Shown here in pieces: positions 15,751 to 22,978 of a stretch of DNA of 64,000 nucleotides; positions within the stretch are counted from its first letter, which is position 1, and each line of letters starts with the position of its first letter. Origin of the DNA: Brevibacillus fluminis (GTDB taxonomy: Bacteria > Bacillota > Bacilli > Brevibacillales > Brevibacillaceae). Position numbers and translations under genes: made by a program. Below the pieces are notes generated by a model. It saw only the letters and a program-made list of their open reading frames with translations, was not told where the DNA came from and made no database searches. The stretch lies in the NCBI RefSeq assembly GCF_003710825.1, contig NZ_RHHQ01000004.1:424648-488647 (forward strand), written 5' to 3'.

Positions 15751-16176
15751 ATGTCCACGCATACATCCCGCATCACAATTCAGGCTCCGGCGGAAAACGT
15801 CTGGGAAGCTCTTACCAATCTTGAACTGGTCAAGAAGTGGCAGTATGGCAGCGAACTGATTACAGATTGGCAGGTCGGCAGCGAAATTCGTTTTCGCGTC
15901 GAATGGGAAGGCACTGTGTTTGAGCAATGGGGAACGGTTTTGGAAGTGGTGCCCCACCAATTGATCACGTACACGTTATTCGCTCCTCGCCCTGGATTGG
16001 AAGACAAGCCGGAGAATTACTTCATGATGAGCTATTCACTGACAGATAAAGACCAGTCCACCTTGCTATCGATCAAGCAGACCGATAACAGGCCAGGAGC
16101 TTCCGAACAGGATTCGGATGAAGACGGCGATAATGCCATTTTGAATGCACTCAAAGCAGTGGTAGAGGGGCAGTAG
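15751..16176 (+). CDS. SRPBCC (START/AHSA1-like) domain protein
   Basis: The 141-residue product begins MSTHTSRITIQAPAENVW. The N-terminal strand plus WEALTNLELVKKW (about 17-29), the central TVFEQWGTVLEVVPHQLITYT and the C-terminal long helix (DNAILNALKAVVEG) give the helix-grip fold of AHSA1/polyketide cyclase-like proteins, which bind hydrophobic ligands. An ATG 60 bases upstream is open, but AGGAGG sits directly before this one. It is oriented against the tail operon and between it and its regulator. It is probably a host or cargo gene; no role in the particle is visible. Confidence 0.75.
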   Translation: MSTHTSRITIQAPAENVWEALTNLELVKKWQYGSELITDWQVGSEIRFRVEWEGTVFEQWGTVLEVVPHQLITYTLFAPRPGLEDKPENYFMMSYSLTDKDQSTLLSIKQTDNRPGASEQDSDEDGDNAILNALKAVVEGQ

Positions 16177-16181
16177 GCGAC

Positions 16182-16215
16182 AAAAAAACGATCAGCCGGC
16201 TTGCAGCTGATCGTT
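16182..16215 (-). terminator. Terminator of the sigma-like regulator gene
   Basis: AACGATCAGC (16187-16196) pairs perfectly with GCTGATCGTT (16206-16215); seven T follow on the minus strand. It overlaps the stop codon region of the regulator and may also serve the convergent SRPBCC gene. Confidence 0.8.
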
Positions 16216-16860
16216 TCCGTACATGGCGAGTGCCATTTTTTTGATTACATTGCGTTTCATTTCGTGGAAATGTGAGCGGGAGATGCCGAGATGCTTGGCG
16301 ATGACGTTCATTCGCATACCCTCCATGATGCACTCTAGGACGATGCGTTCGCGCTCGCTGGCGATCCGCTCCATCGCTTGTTCCACCCGCAGAATGCTTT
16401 CCGTCAGCTTTTGTAGCCGCTTTTGGTTTCGCTCGCGACGCACGACCTCCCGCTGCGTTTTGTCACTGGTCGTCCCTTTTCCATTCGGCAGCGCGGCTTC
16501 GATGCCATACGCGCTGCCGAGCGATCCGCCCACTTCTTCCAGCGAGAGGCGAATTCGCTCGATTTCGCGTAAATTGAACGAATAGTCTTTAATCTCTTCT
16601 TCTGCCCGCATAACCATGTCGGTATAACTGTCAAAAGCCACTTTCGCTGCTTGTACGACACCATCGGTTCGGTCAATGGCTGACGTCGCATGCTCGGCAA
16701 CAGCTTCGCCGAGTTTTTCCCATTCCGGGCAGCTCTCGATTTTGCCGACATGCAGATTGTGCACGTTGCACATGCTTTTCTGTCCCCAGCAGGTCGCCGG
16801 GCACTTCTCACACACTTCTTCGATCAATCGGCTTCTTTTTTCCATCGACATGCTATCCAT
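16192..16860 (-). CDS. Sigma-region-4-like late activator with Cys-rich N-terminus
   Basis: In the 222-residue product, residues 15-45 contain CEKCPATCWGQKSMC followed by HNLHVGKIESC, a cluster of five or six Cys plus His that could bind zinc or an iron-sulfur cluster. Residues 60-150 are helical and include an ERIRLSLEEVGG segment. The C-terminal 45 residues have the sigma-70 region 4 pattern (RERIVLECIMEGMRM, then VIAKHLGISRSHFHE). In PBSX the late tail operon is turned on by the sigma-like Xpf. This gene sits at the same place and is probably its counterpart. It is transcribed toward the tail genes but cut off by a terminator. Confidence 0.65.
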   Translation of the reverse strand: MDSMSMEKRSRLIEEVCEKCPATCWGQKSMCNVHNLHVGKIESCPEWEKLGEAVAEHATSAIDRTDGVVQAAKVAFDSYTDMVMRAEEEIKDYSFNLREIERIRLSLEEVGGSLGSAYGIEAALPNGKGTTSDKTQREVVRRERNQKRLQKLTESILRVEQAMERIASERERIVLECIMEGMRMNVIAKHLGISRSHFHEMKRNVIKKMALAMYGNDQLQAG

Positions 16861-16968
16861 TTCCTCATCCCCCTGTATTTTTTTCTTGTTTTCAACCTAT
16901 CAATCGAAACTTATTTCCAAATACTCCGTATAACTGTAGTGACAGACAGATTGTAAAGGAGTGATTCT

Positions 16969-17154
16969 ATGCTGAAGAAAATCTTGCATCACTTGCTGAG
17001 CTCCAAGTCGTCTTCCCACCGGCACCGTACGTACAGCAGCAGCGATACTTATCACCGGAAAAACACCCATTACCATTCGAGTCACGGCCACTCGCATTAC
17101 GGTAGCACCCATTACAAAAAGAAGCATTCCAGCCACAGCTTTTTCAGTAGCTGA
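16969..17154 (+). CDS. His/Ser-rich small protein
   Basis: The 61-residue product begins MLKKILHHLLSSKS. It holds 13 His and a very high Ser content, with HSSHGHSHYGSTHY in the middle, and almost no acidic residue. The start has AAGGAGTGATTCT upstream and a rho-independent terminator follows, so the gene looks real. The composition suggests metal binding or spore-coat material. I know no family. Confidence 0.6.
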   Translation: MLKKILHHLLSSKSSSHRHRTYSSSDTYHRKNTHYHSSHGHSHYGSTHYKKKHSSHSFFSS

Positions 17155-17184
17155 CGCGCAGCGGCACGTTCGACGATCTCCCCT

Positions 17185-17207
17185 CCCCATCTGCATGGGG
17201 ATTTTTT
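17185..17207 (+). terminator. Terminator after the His-rich gene
   Basis: CCCC-ATCTGCAT-GGGG followed by ATTTTTT on the plus strand, 30 bases after the stop codon of the His-rich gene. Confidence 0.7.
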
Positions 17208-17240
17208 CGCGGTTGACCTTCATGATAGGAGGGATCCCTG

Positions 17241-17501
17241 ATGTTCCTTTTCATTGATTTTTTGTTGACCTTGTTTTCTCCTTACAAAACCCTCGTCCAT
17301 ACGGTTTTTGGCAACGAAGCGTACTTTCACTTAACTGCCAAGCTTCAAGCACATGGCGTTTCCTATCGAACCAGAAGCCACCCCGATTTCCGCTCGGCAG
17401 GGAACCAGCTTGTACCGCGCAGCGATTTCGCCCAATACGATATTTATGTCAAACCGGAAGATGAGCATCGGGCTTTGGCAGCAATTCACGAAAGCTCTTG
17501 A
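17241..17501 (+). CDS. Small hypothetical protein, DUF2007-like end
   Basis: The 86-residue product begins MFLFIDFLLTLFSPYKTLVH. The first 20 residues are hydrophobic and the rest is soluble. The last part, YDIYVKPEDEHRALAAIH, looks like the C-terminal strand-helix of DUF2007 (signal-transducing-like) proteins, with HGVSYRTRSHPD as an earlier strand. Ribosome binding site GGAGGGAT is good. Not phage-like. It lies just before the repressor control region. Confidence 0.5.
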   Translation: MFLFIDFLLTLFSPYKTLVHTVFGNEAYFHLTAKLQAHGVSYRTRSHPDFRSAGNQLVPRSDFAQYDIYVKPEDEHRALAAIHESS

Positions 17502-17525
17502 GAAGCCTCATTTTCCACCCTCAGC

Positions 17526-17540
17526 TAAACGAATCGTTTA
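17526..17540. promoter_or_regulatory. Operator O1 of the tailocin repressor
   Basis: Perfect dyad TAAACG-AAT-CGTTTA. It is the first of three related sites ahead of the XRE gene. Confidence 0.65.
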
Positions 17541-17561
17541 CTTTATGACTAAATCTTAAAC

Positions 17562-17576
17562 TAAACGTTTCGGTTA
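17562..17576. promoter_or_regulatory. Operator O2 of the tailocin repressor
   Basis: TAAACG-TTT-CGGTTA, one mismatch from the O1/O3 dyad. Its centre is 36 bases from O1 and 50 from O3. Confidence 0.6.
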
Positions 17577-17610
17577 GTCAATAGTGTTTATAAACTTTTT
17601 GTTTAACTAT

Positions 17611-17639
17611 TTAAACGTTACGTTTACACATGGTACAAT
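17611..17639 (+). promoter_or_regulatory. Promoter of the XRE repressor with operator O3
   Basis: A -10 box TACAAT at 17634-17639 and a weak -35 TTAAAC at 17611-17616 with a 17-base spacer. The perfect dyad TAAACG-TTA-CGTTTA (17612-17626) lies over the -35 and spacer, so repressor bound here would block its own promoter. Autorepression is inferred. Confidence 0.6.
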
Positions 17640-17658
17640 ACATATGGAGGTGATCCCA

Positions 17659-18027
17659 TTGACTCTTGGCGAAAAAATTAAAAAGCTTCGTGAGCAGCGT
17701 GGCTGGACACAGGCTCAAGCTGCCGAGAAGCTGGGGGTATCCTCTCAAGTGGTCTCCAACTATGAGCGGGACTACCGCTCACCGGACAAAGAAACGCTCT
17801 CCAAAATAGCGAAAATGTATCATTGCTCCATCGACTGGCTTCTTGGGCTATCCGATTCACAGGGACAAGCGGACGAGGGTGGCTTACATGTTCAGGCTGA
17901 AAAAGTCAACAGGGCTTTTTTGGAATTTCCGGAAGGGATTAGTGAAGAGGAACGCGAATATTTAGAAAAGCAGATGAAACTCCAATTGGAGATTTTTCGC
18001 AGCCTAAAAGGTAAAGACGGCAAATGA
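17659..18027 (+). CDS. XRE-family repressor
   Basis: The 122-residue product begins (TTG start) MTLGEKIKKLREQRGWTQ. Residues 1-60 are an HTH_3 domain with the recognition region AEKLGVSSQVVSNYERDYR. A helical C-terminal half (RAFLEFPEGISEEEREYLEK) probably dimerises. The start is fixed by GGAGGTGATCCC. Three TAAACG-N3-CGTTTA operators precede it. With the downstream ImmA-like protease it forms the Xre/ImmA pair that, in ICEBs1 and phages, controls induction by proteolysis of the repressor. It probably keeps the tailocin silent. Confidence 0.85.
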   Translation: MTLGEKIKKLREQRGWTQAQAAEKLGVSSQVVSNYERDYRSPDKETLSKIAKMYHCSIDWLLGLSDSQGQADEGGLHVQAEKVNRAFLEFPEGISEEEREYLEKQMKLQLEIFRSLKGKDGK

Positions 18028-18144
18028 ATCCTCCATTGTAAACGAGGGCATGCTCGTCTTTTGTTCGATACAGCTCATCAACATGAGCTCTATTTTTTGG
18101 CTACAAAACAGAACGTACGTTCCGATTCAGGGAGGGGGATTACG

Positions 18145-18768
18145 ATGCTTGCACACTACCAACCTACCGTGCTCGAAGATTGGGTCGAAGCAAAATATCA
18201 ATCCGTTGGCATTTTAACCCCTGCTGATCTTACAATCGACAATATCGCCAACGCCTTCCATATCAAGGTGATCCTGCTGCCCGGAGCTAAGGAGGAAGCC
18301 CTTTGGGATGACTCGCTTGCGGCGATCTTTCTGAATGCAGACAAACCTGTGCTGGAGACACGCGAAATTTTTTTCCACGAGCTATGCCATCCGTTGTTGC
18401 ATCATGGCGACCAGCTCGGGATGTCATCCCACCAGCGGTTGCATCAGGAAGAACAAGCAGGCCATTTCCAGCTATACGCAGCCCTTCCTTTTTTCATGAT
18501 TCGTTCGCTCACTCTCCCACAGCTGGAACAAGACATCATCCACCTGCTAGCAACCGAATTCGCGGTGACACATGAATTGGCGCGGAAACGATGGGAGCAA
18601 ATTCATCGCCGCAATTATTCCGGCGAGGCCCACTATCAGCTTGTCGCCGAAATGCGCAGCCGTTACAAAAAATCGTTGCCGCAAGATTGGTCGGATGAAA
18701 CGAAAGCACTGTATGAACGGGCAATCCAGCGACAGCAGAAACATTACAGAGGGATGGTGATCCGATGA
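18145..18768 (+). CDS. ImmA/IrrE-family metallopeptidase
   Basis: The 207-residue product begins MLAHYQPTVLEDWVEAKYQS. The zinc protease motif HELCH lies at about residues 78-82 in IFFHELCHPLLHHGDQ, and a helical C-terminal domain follows (AVTHELARKRWEQIH). ImmA-type enzymes cleave the partner XRE repressor upon a damage or quorum signal. The ATG is chosen over upstream in-frame codons because of GGGAGGGGGAT. It lies 117 bases after the repressor gene on the same strand. Confidence 0.85.
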   Translation: MLAHYQPTVLEDWVEAKYQSVGILTPADLTIDNIANAFHIKVILLPGAKEEALWDDSLAAIFLNADKPVLETREIFFHELCHPLLHHGDQLGMSSHQRLHQEEQAGHFQLYAALPFFMIRSLTLPQLEQDIIHLLATEFAVTHELARKRWEQIHRRNYSGEAHYQLVAEMRSRYKKSLPQDWSDETKALYERAIQRQQKHYRGMVIR

Positions 18769-19169
18769 ATGCATCAGTTTATTACGATTATTTCGACGGG
18801 CATCTCGCTCCGCTTTGGTACGTGCTGACTTTTCAAAAGGGCGAGCTGGATTGGCATACCCCAAGCTTGTTTGTGCCGATCAGCCTGCCCTTTTTACGGC
18901 AGGAGCTGGATGACTTCCATGCTCATGCTCTCGGTCTCACGGTTACGCTGGGAGAGCTGACACTTCATCCCCATAAACCCGGCCAATTCGGCATTTCATT
19001 GCCGAGATTAGGCAAAAGAGCTGCGGAAGCGGGGTATTCTTGTGAGGAAGTCGAGCTGTTCATTATGCAAGTCGCTGATCTGGAAGAATTGCTGCAGATG
19101 CGTCTTTTCGCCCGAAACGATGCCCGAGCTGGCAGCGTGCTGCCGCAAAGCGGGGAGACGGCGTCGTGA
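18765..19169 (+). CDS. Hypothetical protein coupled to the ImmA-like protease
   Basis: The 134-residue product begins MNASVYYDYFDGHLAPLWYV. It is soluble and Leu-rich, with FHAHALGLTVTLGELTLHPH in the middle. I recognise no family. The start overlaps the protease stop (ATGA), so the two are made together. It may modulate the protease or repressor; that is inference from coupling only. Confidence 0.55.
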   Translation: MNASVYYDYFDGHLAPLWYVLTFQKGELDWHTPSLFVPISLPFLRQELDDFHAHALGLTVTLGELTLHPHKPGQFGISLPRLGKRAAEAGYSCEEVELFIMQVADLEELLQMRLFARNDARAGSVLPQSGETAS

Positions 19170-19171
19170 AT

Positions 19172-19205
19172 AAAAAAGCCGCGCGGCACTTTGGGCGCTG
19201 CGCGG
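19172..19205 (-). terminator. Terminator of the AlaX gene
   Basis: On the minus strand a CCGCGC...GCGCGG stem is followed by CTTTTTTATT. It lies between the convergent hypothetical gene and AlaX and may stop both. Confidence 0.6.
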
Positions 19206-19211
19206 ACGATC

Positions 19212-19868
19212 CTATCCAGTCACATCCGGCTGGACAAGCGTGATCTCGATACGTTCTTTTCCTTTTCCGATATTGTTTCGTTTCAAACGGAGCTGTCCCA
19301 CCTCGCCTGTCCGCTTCAAATGCGTTCCTCCACAAGAAACACGGGCAAATCCGGAAATTTCCCAATACCGACGCTCCACCTCGGGATCGCTGAAAGCGCT
19401 TATGATGGGGTGATCTGCCCCAATCAGCGCATGCGCTTTTTCCGTCAAGAGCGTGAACGAATTCGCGATATTCTCTTCCCACTCAAAATCGATTCGCGCC
19501 TTTTCTTGTGCGATATGGGCCCCGATCTTGGTGATCGGCCCGAAATTCTGGTACACGAGCTCCAAAATGATTTCCGCAGCAAAATGCAGGCGCATCAGCT
19601 TGTATCGCCTGTCCCAATCAACCTCGGTGCTAACTGCCATGCCAGGAGTTAGCCTGTGCCCATCTTCCAGCGTATACACGATCTCCTGACCCGCTTTGCG
19701 AGCTTGCAGTACCGGATATCCGCCGATTGTGCCCGCATCGCTTTCCTGACCGCCTGCCAAAGCATATAAAATCGTCTCGGAAAGCGTAACCTCATTTCCT
19801 TCCACCGTTTTGACCGTGGTATCAAGCTTGGTTTGATAAGGATCTTCCCAAAAGATTTTTTTCACCAT
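19212..19868 (-). CDS. Alanyl-tRNA editing protein AlaX-type
   Basis: The 218-residue product begins MVKKIFWEDPYQTKLDTTVK. It has the N-terminal AlaRS-like beta domain with ALAGGQESDAG (about 36-46), the editing motif LHFAAEII (about 93-100) and CGGTHLKRTGEVG (about 181-193). It hydrolyses mischarged Ser- or Gly-tRNA(Ala). In canonical AlaX the first motif is HxxxH; here the second His is Glu (HFAAE), while Cys and His of CGGTH remain. It may be a subfamily trait. Single gene with its own terminator. Confidence 0.85.
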   Translation of the reverse strand: MVKKIFWEDPYQTKLDTTVKTVEGNEVTLSETILYALAGGQESDAGTIGGYPVLQARKAGQEIVYTLEDGHRLTPGMAVSTEVDWDRRYKLMRLHFAAEIILELVYQNFGPITKIGAHIAQEKARIDFEWEENIANSFTLLTEKAHALIGADHPIISAFSDPEVERRYWEISGFARVSCGGTHLKRTGEVGQLRLKRNNIGKGKERIEITLVQPDVTG

Positions 19869-20158
19869 GAGCGCACTTCCCTTTCGCGTAGGTCTACTTG
19901 TCGATTTCGAATTGGAACCAGAATGAAACCGCCTCTTTTCCTGCTGTAGTTGACTGATTTTTCAGTTTTTAAGTAAGTGTGAATACCGCTCACAGTGAAG
20001 ATTATCGCACGTATTTTTATACCAATATATGTAAATTAAACTTTCCAGAACCCATTCAAAATCATAACAAAATCTTCAATATAAGTCTATTTTCTCCTGA
20101 TTTGCTGTGCCATAATTGGTCAAGTTCGCTACCTTTCCTATCGATTGGAGTTGTTACT

Positions 20159-20917
20159 ATGTTTGCGCAAAATGGATTTGACTGCAAGGTGGAATGGGGC
20201 AAGCGCGGTGCGCGCGAGGCTGCCGAGCGGGGGGACATCACGATCATCGTGGATGTGCTGAGCTTTTCGTCAACGGTAGTGACGGCCGCGAGCATGGGGG
20301 CGATCCTCTATCCCTTTCCTCCGCCGATCAATGACGCGGCCCTCGCATATGCGGAGTCGATCGGTGCAGAGTTGATGCTCGGCAGAGCGGAGGCGGTTCG
20401 GACCGGCACCCCGTCGCTTTCTCCGCTTTCCTTCGGCCCGCAGCATCAAAGCAACCGATTTGTCCTCTGCTCATTGAACGGAGCGGCTTGCACGCGAATC
20501 GCCGCAGAGGTACCCGCGCTGCTCGTTGGCTGTTTGCTGAATGCCACAGCTGTCGCGAATCAGGCGAATCGATTGCAAAAGCTGACAGGCGCCGCAATCA
20601 CCGTGGTTGCCTGCGGCGAGCATTGGCGGGACCCGCAAGCCAATGAAAATGAGCTGCGGCCGGCGATAGAAGACTACTTGGGAGCGGGTGCGATCCTGTC
20701 GAAGCTGACCGGCAGTAAATCACCGGAGGCGCTCGTCTGTCTCGGCGCTTTCCAGCAAGCCGCGCCAAGGCTTTCGGAGTTAATTTGGGATTGTGGCAGC
20801 GGACGGGAGCTGCGCGACAGTGGGTTCGCGGATGATGTCCGTCATTGCGCGCGTTTGGACGTGTTTGATGTCGTCCCGCTGCTCAACGTGGATCATTTCA
20901 CCCTGATTACGCATTGA
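20159..20917 (+). CDS. comB: 2-phosphosulfolactate phosphatase (ComB family)
   Basis: The 252-residue product begins MFAQNGFDCKVEWGKRGARE. It shows the ComB pattern: ITIIVDVLSFSSTVVTAAS (about 27-45), FVLCSLNGAACTRIA (about 101-115), VVACGEHW and NVDHFTLI at the end. It converts phosphosulfolactate to sulfolactate, known from coenzyme M synthesis and, in Bacillus, from sulfolactate accumulation in spores. The ATG follows GGAGTTGTTACT; the ORF is open for 180 bases upstream in AT-rich DNA without a start signal. No sulfolactate synthase gene is adjacent. Confidence 0.82.
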   Translation: MFAQNGFDCKVEWGKRGAREAAERGDITIIVDVLSFSSTVVTAASMGAILYPFPPPINDAALAYAESIGAELMLGRAEAVRTGTPSLSPLSFGPQHQSNRFVLCSLNGAACTRIAAEVPALLVGCLLNATAVANQANRLQKLTGAAITVVACGEHWRDPQANENELRPAIEDYLGAGAILSKLTGSKSPEALVCLGAFQQAAPRLSELIWDCGSGRELRDSGFADDVRHCARLDVFDVVPLLNVDHFTLITH

Positions 20918-20959
20918 CGGGAGCCAGTCATAACCACTGGCTACGCTGATGACTCCCGT
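20917..20959. terminator. Hairpin between comB and the GGDEF-EAL gene
   Basis: ACGGGAG (20917-20923) pairs with CTCCCGT (20953-20959), with an inner AGCCAGT/ACTGGCT stem. No clear T-run follows, so the terminator role is moderate. Confidence 0.45.
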
Positions 20960-20994
20960 TAGCCCTAAAAGGAATCCCGCTCTCACATTGCCTT

Positions 20995-22737
20995 TTACAG
21001 CATCTTGATTTCAGTGATTTTCGTGGCCTGTTGGTTTAAATATTGAGGAAGTAGATCCACTGGTATCGGCTTTGAAACCAGATAGCCTTGAAAATAATCG
21101 AAATGGAGGCGATTGAGTAACTCAAATTGATCGAACGTTTCTACTCCCTCTGCAACCACTTTCTTTTGTAATTGATGGGCGATCATGATGACTGCCTTCA
21201 GGATGGCTTCATCTTCCACCTTACCACTTTGAATAAATGATTTATCAATCTTTAGGTTATGGAATGGCAATCGTTTTAAATAACTAAGAGAAGAATATCC
21301 CGTCCCGAAATCGTCAATCGAAATTTGGACCCCCATCTTAACCAGTTCTTGTAGCGTTTCAATCGCTGTTTCTACGTTTTGAGCAATGGCACTTTCCGTT
21401 ATCTCGAGTTCCAAGCGATTCGCTGCCAGCCCAGAAGCTCGGAGGATATCACGTATTTGTTTGGGTAGCTGCTTATTTTCCAATTGGAGTGGAGACAGGT
21501 TTACAGCAATCATTTTTGGGCTACCATGCAATCGTCGTAATCTCTTCATATCATGGCAAGCTTTCTGTATCACCCAAAGACCGATTTGGTTGATTAAACC
21601 GGTCTCTTCAGCGAGTGGGATAAACTCCGTAGGTGAAATCCACCCCATTCGATGGTGTTTCCATCTTATCAGTGCCTCAAACCCTCTAATGATGTTTCTC
21701 TCCACTTCTACGATTGGTTGATAATGCACCTCCAACTCTCCTCGGTGAACTGCCTTTTTTAAATCATTTGCAAGCTGATATCGATCCACTCGGGGGGGTT
21801 CATACTTTTTATCGTAGAAGCAATAGGTGTTTCCTCCTGCTCGTTTGGCCTGTAGTAATGCAGCCTTTGCATTTTTGAACAATGCATCAATCGTTTGACC
21901 GTCTTGAGGATAAACGCTTATCCCTATGCTGCCAGTGATATCCGCCTCATGATCGTCGACGTGGAAGCAGGTCTGAAATTGACGCAAGATGTTACGAACA
22001 ATCTGGATGATATCGCGTTTTTGGCTGATATTTGAACACAATATGGCGAACTCATCAGCACCAAATCTGGCCAATAAATGATCTGCTCCGATCGAACTCA
22101 TCAATCGATTCGCTACCTCCTGCAGCAAGAGATCTGCCGTAAGCTGACTAAAGGAATCATTGATCAAAGAGAATCTGTCAAGATTGACGAGGATGAGAGC
22201 CACTTTGTTTTTGCTACCTTGTATCTTGCTCAGCTCGGCTTGCGAACAGTCTCGAAAGTAGGAGAGATTCGGAAGTTTCGTAAGTTGATCAATGAACGTC
22301 AGCTCATTCACTGCCTTTTTTTGTTCCGTGATGTCTCGCGAGATACCGATATACCCACTGACGTTTCCCTTCGTGTCGATTAGAGGTGAGATTGTCAACA
22401 GCGTATGAATCTGGGTTCCATCTTTGTTCATGCGTATTGTTTCATACCCAGAAACCTTGCTGCCATTCTTAGCTCTGTCATGCAGGGACTCTGCTTCCCT
22501 CAAGTAATCGGGAGGAATAATCGGCAGTTTATGTCCAATGATCTCCGACTCCTTCCAACCATACATGTGCTCGAATGCACGATTTACTTTCATAAGATTT
22601 CCACTCAAATCCAAAACATCGACTGCATCCGTGATGTGGTCAATGAGCACATTGAATTGTTCACTAAATACTTGGAAGTGCGCTTCTGCGTAAAACCGCT
22701 CACCGTTTTCTACCTTATCCAATTCCATCTCACCCAT
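20995..22737 (-). CDS. PAS-GGDEF-EAL c-di-GMP phosphodiesterase
   Basis: In the 580-residue product, residues about 20-135 form a PAS domain (DVLDLSGNLMKVNRAFEHMY). Residues about 150-315 form a GGDEF domain whose active site reads FGADEF, so the first Gly is Ala and cyclase activity is doubtful. Residues about 325-570 are an EAL domain with all catalytic motifs: FEALIRW, EITES, DDFGTGYSSL and VVAEGVET. It should degrade c-di-GMP under PAS control and lower biofilm or raise motility. No membrane segment. The start is uncertain: no good ribosome binding site stands before the first two ATGs. Confidence 0.88.
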   Translation of the reverse strand: MGEMELDKVENGERFYAEAHFQVFSEQFNVLIDHITDAVDVLDLSGNLMKVNRAFEHMYGWKESEIIGHKLPIIPPDYLREAESLHDRAKNGSKVSGYETIRMNKDGTQIHTLLTISPLIDTKGNVSGYIGISRDITEQKKAVNELTFIDQLTKLPNLSYFRDCSQAELSKIQGSKNKVALILVNLDRFSLINDSFSQLTADLLLQEVANRLMSSIGADHLLARFGADEFAILCSNISQKRDIIQIVRNILRQFQTCFHVDDHEADITGSIGISVYPQDGQTIDALFKNAKAALLQAKRAGGNTYCFYDKKYEPPRVDRYQLANDLKKAVHRGELEVHYQPIVEVERNIIRGFEALIRWKHHRMGWISPTEFIPLAEETGLINQIGLWVIQKACHDMKRLRRLHGSPKMIAVNLSPLQLENKQLPKQIRDILRASGLAANRLELEITESAIAQNVETAIETLQELVKMGVQISIDDFGTGYSSLSYLKRLPFHNLKIDKSFIQSGKVEDEAILKAVIMIAHQLQKKVVAEGVETFDQFELLNRLHFDYFQGYLVSKPIPVDLLPQYLNQQATKITEIKML

Positions 22738-22793
22738 TCGTTCAAAAATTGGAAATAACGCGTTATTTTTGAGCTTGGAGGCTTAAAATCGAA

Positions 22794-22818
22794 TAGGCTA
22801 TTTCGTAGAAATAGCCTA
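22794..22818 (-). terminator. Perfect hairpin upstream of the c-di-GMP gene
   Basis: TAGGCTATTTC-GTA-GAAATAGCCTA forms an 11-pair stem. On the minus strand a moderately T-rich stretch follows. It probably ends leftward transcription from the aldoxime dehydratase gene, though it lies 160 bases beyond that stop. Confidence 0.5.
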
Positions 22819-22978
22819 AAGTGAGATAACTGTTGTTTGTCCGGATCGGTAACGCTGTATGGTTCGTAGCACGTTAGTCATAAGTTGTTTCCGATTGTAC
22901 ATGGTGTCTTGCACCCCAAAGCATCCTTCAAGCCGTTTCAACCAGCATGTCATTAAATTCTAACGAGCCCTGTCCCCT

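Noticed and set aside
282..19169. Intact temperate prophage
   Set aside because: No integrase, terminase, portal, capsid or replication genes, and no attachment-site repeats seen at the borders.
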